Translations under genes and position numbers: made by a program
From: an uncultured Eubacteriales bacterium
GTDB lineage: Bacteria; Bacillota; Clostridia; Oscillospirales; Acutalibacteraceae
NCBI GenBank assembly: GCA_900540085.1
Contig: UQEU01000003.1
Span: 139,454 to 203,453 of the forward strand
Length of the DNA stretch: 64,000 bases
Direction: 5' to 3'
The notes under the pieces: generated by a model
Told to the model about the DNA's origin: nothing
The model's input: only the letters and a program-made list of their open reading frames with translations
Database searches by the model: none
Part shown: one piece after another, positions 7,047-14,989 of the stretch
Layout of the letters: each line of letters starts with the position of its first letter
Numbering within the stretch: the first letter of the stretch is position 1

Positions 7047-8420
7047 ATGGCACAATTGTGGAAAGGCAGATTTAAAAAAGAACTTGCCAAAGAGACAAAT
7101 GATTTTAATTCATCTATAAGTTTTGACAGCCGAATGTATGAAGAAGACATTAAAGGCAGTATTGCACACGCAACAATGCTCGGCGCCTGCGGAATAATTC
7201 CAAAGGAAGAAAGCGAAAAAATCACGCTTGAACTTCAAAAAATTCTTGATGAAATAAAAAACAAAGAACTTAATATTGATATGAGTTGCGAGGATATACA
7301 CACTTTTGTTGAGGGCGAACTTACAAACAGACTCGGACAAACGGGCAAAATGCTTCACACGGCACGCTCAAGAAATGACCAAGTTGCCGTTGACCTCAGA
7401 ATGAACTTAAAAAAAGAGTGCGATGAAATATCAGAAAAACTCAAAAAACTTGTTTTGGTTTTATGTGAAAAGGCTGAACAGGAAAAAAACACGATTATGC
7501 CCGGTTACACTCATCTTCAAAGAGCGCAGCCAATAACATTCGGACATCATCTGATGGCTTATGCGTCTATGCTTTTGAGAGATATTGACCGAATTGCCGA
7601 CGCAAAAAAACGAATGAATTTTAATCCTCTCGGCTGCGGTGCTCTTGCAGGCACAACCTACAATATCGACCGTGATATGACGAGCGAACTTTTAGGATTT
7701 GACGGAATTTGTGAAAACAGTCTTGACGGCGTGTCCGACCGTGATTTTTGTATAGAAACAGCAAACGCTCTTTCAATAGTAATGGTACATCTTTCCCGTT
7801 TTTCCGAAGAAATCATTATGTGGTGTTCGTGGGAGTTTAAATTTGTAGAACTTGACGATGCATTTTCAACAGGTTCATCCATAATGCCTCAAAAGAAAAA
7901 TCCCGACATTGCCGAACTTGTACGAGGCAAATCGGGAAGAGTTTTCGGAGACCTCACAACACTTTTAACAGTTATGAAAGGTATCCCTCTTGCATACAAC
8001 AAAGATATGCAGGAGGACAAAGAGGCAATTTTTGACGCTGTCGATACTGTAAAAATGTGCTTAAACGCATTTACCCCAATGATAGAAACAATGACCGTAC
8101 TAAAAGAAAATATGCGAAAAGCAGCAGCAAAAGGTTTTATCAACGCCACCGATTGTGCCGACTATCTTGTAGGAAAAGGTCTTCCTTTCCGTGACGCATA
8201 CAAAGCAACAGGCGAACTTGTAGCACTTTGTATTGAAAAATCACTCACATTGGAAACTCTTACTCTTGACGCATACAAATCTGTCTGCAACTTTTTTGAA
8301 GAAGATGTTTACGAAGCAATCAACCTTGACAAATGCGTTGAAATGCGACTTTCAAAAGGCGGTCCCGCTCCCGTCAGCGTTGAAAAACAAATTGAAAACG
8401 CAAAATCGAAAATTGAATGA
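7047..8420 (+). CDS. argH: Argininosuccinate lyase
   Basis: This 457-aa homotetrameric enzyme of the fumarase/aspartase superfamily splits argininosuccinate into arginine and fumarate. Visible signatures are HTARSRNDQVA (substrate binding), the catalytic-His segment GYTHLQRAQP, and the superfamily loop GSSIMPQKKNPD with its catalytic Ser. The length matches the family. The ribosome-binding site is ACGAGGTAA before ATG. Upstream is argG in the same direction. No damage is seen. Confidence 0.97.
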   Translation: MAQLWKGRFKKELAKETNDFNSSISFDSRMYEEDIKGSIAHATMLGACGIIPKEESEKITLELQKILDEIKNKELNIDMSCEDIHTFVEGELTNRLGQTGKMLHTARSRNDQVAVDLRMNLKKECDEISEKLKKLVLVLCEKAEQEKNTIMPGYTHLQRAQPITFGHHLMAYASMLLRDIDRIADAKKRMNFNPLGCGALAGTTYNIDRDMTSELLGFDGICENSLDGVSDRDFCIETANALSIVMVHLSRFSEEIIMWCSWEFKFVELDDAFSTGSSIMPQKKNPDIAELVRGKSGRVFGDLTTLLTVMKGIPLAYNKDMQEDKEAIFDAVDTVKMCLNAFTPMIETMTVLKENMRKAAAKGFINATDCADYLVGKGLPFRDAYKATGELVALCIEKSLTLETLTLDAYKSVCNFFEEDVYEAINLDKCVEMRLSKGGPAPVSVEKQIENAKSKIE

Positions 8421-8486
8421 TAAAGTGATAAATAGAATTTATATTAACTTTTCAGCGATTATTAAGTTAACAAAACAACAATTATA

Positions 8487-8515
8487 TTGACTTATTTTAA
8501 CCAATTCAATATAAT
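8487..8515 (+). promoter_or_regulatory. Sigma-A promoter of degV
   Basis: TTGACT (8487-8492), 17-nt spacer, TATAAT (8510-8515), 60 nt before the gene. It separates degV-ilvE from the arginine genes. Confidence 0.75.
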
Positions 8516-8575
8516 GGAAATAACGATATAAATTTTTATATCAGTTTAACATTTATTGAAAGCGAGATATACCCT

Positions 8576-9427
8576 ATGGCATATAAAATCGTTGTTGACA
8601 GTTGCTGTGAAATGACAGATACATTAAAATCAATAAAAAATATAGTATCTGTTCCTCTTACGCTTCAGATTGACAACTACAAAATACTTGATGATGAAAA
8701 TTTTGAGCAAAACGATTTTGTGGAAAGAATGCTTGCATATGAAGGCACTGCAAAATCCGCCTGCCCTTCGCCCGTTGCCTTTGCAGATGCTTATGAAGGC
8801 GACGAAGAAGATGTATATGTTGTCACTATCACAAAAAAACTCAGCGGTACATACAACAGTGCTGTTCAGGCAGTAGAATTGTTTAAAGAAGAAAACAACT
8901 CGGATAAAAATATACATGTATTTGACAGTAAAGGCACTTCGGGCTTTGAAGTTCTTATTGTTGAAAAAATCGACGAACTTGCATCTCAGGGAATGAAGTT
9001 TGAAGATGTAGTCAAAGAAGTAAACGACTATATCGAAAACCATATTGACCTGTATTTTTGTCTTGACAATTTGGAAAATCTCCGTAAAAACGGCAGATTA
9101 TCAAATCTTGCTGCCGCAGTTTTGAAAAAGTTAAAAGTTAAGCTTATATGCAAGGCAACAGACGGAGATATTGACAAAGTTTCTCAAGACTTCACTATTT
9201 CAAGAGCAATTTTGAAAATGTGCAATATTATGAACAACGACATATCTAAAGGCACTATTCCGAAAAAACTTATAATCACACATTGCAGATGTTTGGAAAG
9301 AGCTAAACTTGTCGCTTCTAAACTCAGTGAAAAAAATAATTTTGAAAAAATAGAAATTCTTGAAATGAGTGGTTTAAATACTTTGTACGCAAACGACGGC
9401 GGAATAATCGTTTCATACTGCCACTGA
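8576..9427 (+). CDS. DegV family fatty-acid-binding protein
   Basis: This 283-aa protein has the two-domain DegV fold, starting with the family pattern YKIVVDSCCEMTDTL and an ACPSP segment that contributes to the lipid pocket. The LSGTYNSA and NLRKNGRLSN motifs are also typical. Family members (FakB type) bind a free fatty acid and present it to the FakA kinase for phosphorylation in phospholipid synthesis; no fakA is seen here, so this role is by family only. It is followed 26 nt later by ilvE in the same direction. Confidence 0.85.
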   Translation: MAYKIVVDSCCEMTDTLKSIKNIVSVPLTLQIDNYKILDDENFEQNDFVERMLAYEGTAKSACPSPVAFADAYEGDEEDVYVVTITKKLSGTYNSAVQAVELFKEENNSDKNIHVFDSKGTSGFEVLIVEKIDELASQGMKFEDVVKEVNDYIENHIDLYFCLDNLENLRKNGRLSNLAAAVLKKLKVKLICKATDGDIDKVSQDFTISRAILKMCNIMNNDISKGTIPKKLIITHCRCLERAKLVASKLSEKNNFEKIEILEMSGLNTLYANDGGIIVSYCH

Positions 9428-9453
9428 TTTCTGTAAAATAAAGGAAGGTAAAT

Positions 9454-10518
9454 ATGGAAATCAAATACAACTTAACAAGCACTCCAAAGCAAAAGCCCGA
9501 TGAAAACAATCTCGGTTTCGGCACAATTTTTACAGACCATATGTTCGTTATGGACTACTCTTCAGACAAAGGTTGGCATGACGCAAGAATAGTGCCTTAC
9601 GCACCGCTCACACTTGACCCGTCCGCACTCGTATTCCACTATGCACAAGAGTGTTTTGAAGGTCTTAAAGCATATCGTTGTGAAGACGGAAGCGTTCAAC
9701 TTTTCAGACCCGACAAAAACGGCGAAAGAATGAAATCAACGCACGAAAGACTTTGTATTCCCGAAATACCCGTTGAAGACTTTGTTGAAGCCGTAAAAGC
9801 AATTGTTGCGGTTGAAAAAGATTGGGTACCGTCAGCACCCGACACAAGCCTATACATCCGTCCTTTCACGATTGCTACCGAACCCGTACTCGGCGTTAAA
9901 GCATCTGAACAATATCAATTCATAATTATATGTTCTCCTTCAGGTGCATATTACGAAGAGGGTATGAACCCTGTAAAAATCTATGTTGAAGACGAATATG
10001 TAAGAGCAACACCGGGTGGCACGGGTTATATCAAATGTGGCGGCAACTATGCTGCTTCAATCATTGCAAGCGAAAAAGCACACAAACTCGGCTACTCTCA
10101 AGTTCTTTGGCTTGACGGCGTTGAGAGAAAGTATGTTGAAGAAGTAGGCTCAATGAACATTATGTTCAAAATCGACGGAGAAATCTACACTGCTCCAACC
10201 GTAGGAACAGTATTACCAGGTATAACAAGAATGAGTTGTATCGAACTTCTCAAAAAATGGGGCTACAATGTTCACGAGTGCAAACTTGCTATTGAAGATA
10301 TTATGAAAGCACACAAAAACGGCAAACTTGAAGAAGTTTTCGGAACAGGCACCGCCGCAGTTATCAGTCCTGTCGGCGAACTTATCTACGAAGACGAAAA
10401 AGCCGAAATAGGCGGTTTTAAAACAGGCGAACTGACACAAAAACTTTATGACACACTGACAGGCATTCAATTCGGCAAAATCGAAGACGATATGGGTTGG
10501 ACAGTTAAAGTTGACTGA
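9454..10518 (+). CDS. ilvE: Branched-chain amino acid aminotransferase
   Basis: This 354-aa fold-type IV PLP enzyme transfers amino groups between glutamate and Leu, Ile or Val. It belongs to the longer, eukaryote-like BCAT group: HYAQECFEGLKAYR, the PLP-lysine segment TGYIKCGGNYAAS and VLWLDGVERKYVEEVGSMN are diagnostic. AAGGAAGG precedes the ATG. It shares a transcript with degV and is closed by the terminator at 10530. A brnQ transporter and ilvA lie elsewhere in the window. Confidence 0.95.
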   Translation: MEIKYNLTSTPKQKPDENNLGFGTIFTDHMFVMDYSSDKGWHDARIVPYAPLTLDPSALVFHYAQECFEGLKAYRCEDGSVQLFRPDKNGERMKSTHERLCIPEIPVEDFVEAVKAIVAVEKDWVPSAPDTSLYIRPFTIATEPVLGVKASEQYQFIIICSPSGAYYEEGMNPVKIYVEDEYVRATPGGTGYIKCGGNYAASIIASEKAHKLGYSQVLWLDGVERKYVEEVGSMNIMFKIDGEIYTAPTVGTVLPGITRMSCIELLKKWGYNVHECKLAIEDIMKAHKNGKLEEVFGTGTAAVISPVGELIYEDEKAEIGGFKTGELTQKLYDTLTGIQFGKIEDDMGWTVKVD

Positions 10519-10529
10519 AAATAATTATA

Positions 10530-10551
10530 AAAGGCTGTCTTGACAGCCTTT
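10530..10551 (+). terminator. Intrinsic terminator of degV-ilvE
   Basis: AAGGCTGTC / GACAGCCTT with a tiny loop, followed by TTTTT. Confidence 0.85.
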
Positions 10552-10617
10552 TTGCATATTAATTTTTATTCAAAAGCAATTATAATAATTTAAGTTATAA
10601 ATAAAGTTAAATATATA

Positions 10618-11466
10618 ATGAGAACCATTAATTTTAAAATTGAAGAAAAAGACAACCTAAAACAAGTCCGTGATTTTCTTTCGGACTTCGGCATTTCAAG
10701 TGCATTGCTGACAACTTTGAAATGTTCTGAAAACGGAATTTTGATAAACGGAGTCTTTGCAAAAACAATAGAAAAACTGCACACGGATGACACGCTGACA
10801 ATAAACATTGAAGACAAAGGCACACCACCGAAAGCAAGCGGACGAAAAGTACGAATACTGTACAATGACGAAGACATAATCGTTGCAGACAAACCGCCGT
10901 TTATGCCTGTACATCAAAGCAGAAATCATATCGGCGACACACTTTCAAACGCAGTTGCACCTTTACTTCAAGGTTCTTTCAGAAGCGTTTACAGACTCGA
11001 CAGGGACACAAGCGGACTTGTAGTGATTGCAAAAAATACTTTAAGTGCATCAAAACTTGCAGGCAAGTGCGACAAAACATATTACGCCGTCTGTAACGGC
11101 ACGGTCAATTTCAATAAAACGATAAATCTGCCGATAGCACGGGAAAGCAAAAGTATAATCAAGCGATGCGTTTCTCCTTTCGGCGAAAAAGCAGTTACAC
11201 GCTACACTTCTCTTTTTTGCAAAAACAACAAAACTCTTGTAAAAATAAATTTAGAAACAGGCAGAACGCATCAGATACGAGTGCATTTTTCGCACTGCAA
11301 CAATGCACTTGTCGGAGACACTTTGTACGGACAAAGCGACAAAAACATTATGCGACAAGCGTTACACTGCGGCGAAGTTACATTTCATCATCCAATCACA
11401 AACGAAAAAATGCAATTTATTCTGCCTCCTCCACCCGACTTTTTTAACTGTTTAAGAGGTGAATAA
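10618..11466 (+). CDS. RluA/RluD-family pseudouridine synthase
   Basis: This 282-aa enzyme isomerises uridine to pseudouridine in structured RNA. An S4-like N-terminal RNA-binding segment (residues 1-65) precedes the catalytic domain, whose signature RLDRDTSGLVVIAKN carries the catalytic Asp. LETGRTHQIRVHF and LVGDTLYG are further conserved elements. No good ribosome-binding site is visible before the ATG at 10618. It begins a tight run: the next gene starts 1 nt after its stop. Which RNA position it modifies cannot be told from sequence. Confidence 0.9.
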   Translation: MRTINFKIEEKDNLKQVRDFLSDFGISSALLTTLKCSENGILINGVFAKTIEKLHTDDTLTINIEDKGTPPKASGRKVRILYNDEDIIVADKPPFMPVHQSRNHIGDTLSNAVAPLLQGSFRSVYRLDRDTSGLVVIAKNTLSASKLAGKCDKTYYAVCNGTVNFNKTINLPIARESKSIIKRCVSPFGEKAVTRYTSLFCKNNKTLVKINLETGRTHQIRVHFSHCNNALVGDTLYGQSDKNIMRQALHCGEVTFHHPITNEKMQFILPPPPDFFNCLRGE

Positions 11467-11467
11467 T

Positions 11468-12406
11468 ATGCCGGCATTTTCAACACACTACGCCTTTGCC
11501 GTTGAAATGAAAGAATTTATCGAACAAAACTGCAACTTCAAACTCGACACAAATGCTTTAATGATAGGCACTCAAGGTCCTGACATTTTCTTTTTCCACA
11601 GGGCAATTCCTTTGCTTATGTACGGAAAATCATACAGAAAAACAGGTTCGGCAATGCACCGTTCAAAGCCGAGCGATGTTTTTGAATGTGCCGCAAAATA
11701 CATATCAAAAAGCAAAGAAAAAGAAATAGCACTGTCGTATTTTTACGGCTATATTTTACACTATGCACTTGACAGAAACTGTCATCCCTATATATTTTGC
11801 TATCAAAAAAAGATGCAGGAAAAAATGCCTCAAATTCATCACTCGTCAATTCATAATATGATAGAATTAGGTCTTGATGCATATATCATAAAAAATGTAT
11901 TGGGATATTCTCAAACGGAAAAATTCCACACAACAAATGCTTTTATTCCAAACGAAAGAATTGCGAAAGAAATAAGCGTTTTTCTTTCATACCTAATCAA
12001 AAAAACAACTCTGCAAAATGTCGATGAAAAAATTGTATATCAGGCAATTTACGATACGGAAACTTTGCAGAAAAATTTATACGATGAAACAGGAATTAAA
12101 AAAGCAATCTTAGAAACTGTCGAAAAACTTATATCTCCGTTTGTAAACGGATTTAAAATATCGGTTATGATTAGACCGAAATACAGCGAGAGTATAGACT
12201 TTTATGCAAATACGGGAAAATTGTCGTGGTCAAATCCTTGGCAAAGTGGTATAATAAGACACGACAGTTTTATTGAAGTTTTTGAAAAATCAAAACAAGA
12301 TGCTAAAGAACTTATTTTAGGCTTTAATAAAATATTTAATAACGAAAGTGACGGCTATGCCGTAACGCAAAACAAATCATTTTTAACAGGAGTAGAAATT
12401 CAATGA
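11468..12406 (+). CDS. Zinc-dependent phospholipase C-like protein
   Basis: This 312-aa protein opens MPAFSTHYAFA and shows LMIGTQGPDIFFFHRAIP, ALDRNCHPYI and scattered His/Asp residues of the zinc-dependent phospholipase C family. In the secreted enzymes an N-terminal Trp is a zinc ligand after signal cleavage. Here there is no signal peptide, so this is one of the cytoplasmic clostridial relatives of unproven activity. A GTG three codons earlier is possible, but AGAGG lies 8 nt before the ATG at 11468. Its last four bases overlap luxS (ATGA). Confidence 0.75.
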   Translation: MPAFSTHYAFAVEMKEFIEQNCNFKLDTNALMIGTQGPDIFFFHRAIPLLMYGKSYRKTGSAMHRSKPSDVFECAAKYISKSKEKEIALSYFYGYILHYALDRNCHPYIFCYQKKMQEKMPQIHHSSIHNMIELGLDAYIIKNVLGYSQTEKFHTTNAFIPNERIAKEISVFLSYLIKKTTLQNVDEKIVYQAIYDTETLQKNLYDETGIKKAILETVEKLISPFVNGFKISVMIRPKYSESIDFYANTGKLSWSNPWQSGIIRHDSFIEVFEKSKQDAKELILGFNKIFNNESDGYAVTQNKSFLTGVEIQ

Positions 12407-12882
12407 AAACAATACCGAGCTTTGAAATCGACCACACTATTTTAAAAAAAGGAATTTACATTTCAAGAATAGACGACGACATTACAACATACGACATTCG
12501 TCTTAAAGAACCAAATGTAGAACCCGTATTGACTAATTCGGCAATTCACACCATTGAACATATTTTTGCAACATACGCAAGAAACAGTGAATTTGGCGAA
12601 AACATCATCTATTTCGGACCTATGGGCTGCAGAACAGGTTTCTATTTCTTAACTCGCTCATTGACCGATAACTATTCTATAAACCTTATCAAAGAAGCGT
12701 TTAAATACATCGCTGACTTTTGGGGTAAAATTCCCGGTTGTTCTGCCATAGAATGCGGAAATTGTCGTGAACACAGTCTTCCTGAAGCAAAAGCAGAAGC
12801 AAAAATTTTCTATGAAGTAATAAAAGATTGGACAAAAGAAGACTTAAAGTACCCTGTTGCACCTAAAGCTGAAGAAGAATAA
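12403..12882 (+). CDS. luxS: S-ribosylhomocysteine lyase
   Basis: This 159-aa metalloenzyme cleaves S-ribosylhomocysteine to homocysteine and the AI-2 precursor DPD. The metal site is visible as HTIEHIF (HxxEH) plus the Cys of ECGNCREHSLPEAK, and the catalytic Cys lies in GPMGCRTGFY. Length and order are normal. It overlaps the phospholipase-like gene by 4 nt, indicating translational coupling. No pfs nucleosidase gene is adjacent, so the partner enzyme of the activated-methyl cycle must be elsewhere. Confidence 0.97.
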   Translation: MKTIPSFEIDHTILKKGIYISRIDDDITTYDIRLKEPNVEPVLTNSAIHTIEHIFATYARNSEFGENIIYFGPMGCRTGFYFLTRSLTDNYSINLIKEAFKYIADFWGKIPGCSAIECGNCREHSLPEAKAEAKIFYEVIKDWTKEDLKYPVAPKAEEE

Positions 12883-12932
12883 ATCAGGATTAATTTTTTA
12901 CAAAAAATTTAAAAAGTTGCAGAGAAATAAAA

Positions 12933-14903
12933 ATGAGTTTTAATTTTCAATTAGCAAGACCGAGAATACCGTTTTTCCCAAAATGGTCAAAAATCACAAA
13001 ACCTTTCACAAAAGAGAAACACTATTTAAAAGACGGACAGATTTTCTACGATGTTAAGAACGGAGAAAATTACGCAAATCATATAGAAATGAGCGGTTTT
13101 CAATGTTCATCAATCATCAGTTACGGATGTAATGAAAACAGAAAACTTATGTTAAACCGTCATGTCGTTTTTCCAAATCTAAGAATGTATCCTAACTTAA
13201 CACACAACAGTCTCGACTGTAATTTTAAGGGAGTAACATTTTTTGCCGACAATAAAAAAATAAATGAAAAGGCAGTCTGTTTTAAATTTGACGGTATTTT
13301 AACAATATTTACTGAATTTGAGAACTTGAAAATCGAAAGAAAAATTTTCACTTCAAGAAATAAAAAAGCCTGTATTGAAATTGTTAAATTCACAAATACG
13401 GGAAATAAAGATATTTCCGTTTTCTGCAAATACAAATCGTGCATTAAGACTCCAAAATATTACGGAGTTGACAGAAAAAGTTACCGACTTTTCACAAAAT
13501 CAAACATTGACTCCTGCACAATTTATGCAAAAAAATCAAAAACTTTTGAAATTTCATATTCTGCAAGCGAAACAGATGAAATCGGCACAATCAATTATAC
13601 AAAGGAATATTCTGACAGAATAACTTTTCTGAAAAGCCTTCAAGATATATTTGTTGCAGAAACACCCGAAAACACAATAAACACTGCCGCACAATACGCT
13701 AAAATTCGTGCTTGTGAAAGTATATACAAAACAAAATCGGGGCTTATGCACTCTCCCGGTGGCGGAAGTTACTATGCTGCTCTGTGGACAAATGACCAGT
13801 GTGAATATATCAACCCTCTTTTTGCATATCTCGGATACGATGTCGGCGTAAAACAAAGTCTTAACTGCTACAAACTTTATCAAAAATACATTTCAAAAGA
13901 CAAAGCATTAATTTCAAGTATTATATCAGGCGGAGACGGAATTTGGCACGGTGCAAAAGACCGTGGCGACAGTGTAATGTATGCATACGGCTGCAGCAGA
14001 TTTTTACTGTCAAACGGCGATAAAAAGACTGCCCTTAAATATATTGACTCAATTCGAGACTGTCTGTCATATACTATGTCGAAAATCAACAGCGACGGCG
14101 TTGTAGAAAGCGATTCAGATGAACTTGAAAACAGATTTGAAAGCGGTAAAGCAAATCTATGTACTTCCTGTCTTGCGTATGACGCTCTCATCAGTGCTTC
14201 TTATATGGAAGATGAACTCGGCAATTCCAAAAACGCAAATAAATACAGAGAAAATGCAGAAAAACTAAAGAAAAATATAAATCTTTATTTCGGGAAAAAT
14301 GTAGAAAATTACGATACATATATGTATTGTAAAGAAGAAACGCGTCTTCGTTCATGGATTTCAATGCCTTTGACTGTGGGAATTTTTGACAAATCAGATG
14401 AAACGGTAAAAGCACTCATTTCCCCGAAACTTCATCTAAATGAAGGTCTTGTTACAAGAAGCGGCGAAAAGACATTTTGGGACCGTTCAACGCTCTATTC
14501 ACTTAGAGGAATTTTTTACTCGCACAATCAGAACGAAGGTATTGAACTGCTTGAAACATACTCAAGAGCAAGATTGCTCGGCGAACATATTCCATACCCT
14601 GTTGAAGCCTTCCCTGAAAGAAACCAAGCACAGTTGTCTGCCGAAAGCGGTCTGTATTTAAGAATATTCTCCGAAGGCATTTTAGGATACCGTCCAATTG
14701 GATTTAACAGTTTTGAACTCAAACCAAATCTTCCTCAAAAATGGAACTTTATGAATTTGAAAAATATAACTCTTTGCGGTAAAGTCATTAGCATATATGT
14801 AAAAAGAAATGATAACGGATATAATTTAACCTATACATACAATAGCAAAAAAATCGAAATTACCGATATTAAAGACAAAGTAATAATCGAATTAAGTGCA
14901 TAA
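12933..14903 (+). CDS. Six-hairpin glycosidase-like protein
   Basis: This 656-aa protein has an N-terminal beta-sandwich (about residues 1-230) and an (alpha/alpha)6 barrel (about 240-600) resembling the GH15/GH63/GH78/GH133 clan. Supporting segments are LWTNDQCEYINPLFAYLGY, GDGIWHGAKDRGDSVMYAYG, TFWDRSTLYSLRGIF and LGEHIPYPVEAFPE, the last two rich in candidate acidic catalytic residues. There is no signal peptide, so it acts inside the cell, perhaps on glycogen-like or imported oligosaccharides. The exact family and substrate cannot be fixed by eye. It lies 50 nt after luxS on the same strand and ends at a bidirectional terminator. Confidence 0.65.
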   Translation: MSFNFQLARPRIPFFPKWSKITKPFTKEKHYLKDGQIFYDVKNGENYANHIEMSGFQCSSIISYGCNENRKLMLNRHVVFPNLRMYPNLTHNSLDCNFKGVTFFADNKKINEKAVCFKFDGILTIFTEFENLKIERKIFTSRNKKACIEIVKFTNTGNKDISVFCKYKSCIKTPKYYGVDRKSYRLFTKSNIDSCTIYAKKSKTFEISYSASETDEIGTINYTKEYSDRITFLKSLQDIFVAETPENTINTAAQYAKIRACESIYKTKSGLMHSPGGGSYYAALWTNDQCEYINPLFAYLGYDVGVKQSLNCYKLYQKYISKDKALISSIISGGDGIWHGAKDRGDSVMYAYGCSRFLLSNGDKKTALKYIDSIRDCLSYTMSKINSDGVVESDSDELENRFESGKANLCTSCLAYDALISASYMEDELGNSKNANKYRENAEKLKKNINLYFGKNVENYDTYMYCKEETRLRSWISMPLTVGIFDKSDETVKALISPKLHLNEGLVTRSGEKTFWDRSTLYSLRGIFYSHNQNEGIELLETYSRARLLGEHIPYPVEAFPERNQAQLSAESGLYLRIFSEGILGYRPIGFNSFELKPNLPQKWNFMNLKNITLCGKVISIYVKRNDNGYNLTYTYNSKKIEITDIKDKVIIELSA

Positions 14904-14924
14904 AAATTTATGAAAACAAAAAAT

Positions 14925-14968
14925 AAAACCTATGTAATTTCAAAAATCAAAGAAACTACATAGGTTTT
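14925..14968. terminator. Bidirectional terminator between convergent genes
   Basis: The stem AAAACCTATGTA / TACATAGGTTTT has a 20-nt loop and T-runs on both sides. It serves the plus-strand glycosidase-like gene and the minus-strand gene ending at 14990. Confidence 0.85.
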
Positions 14969-14989
14969 TATTTTTTGCATATTTAAAAT

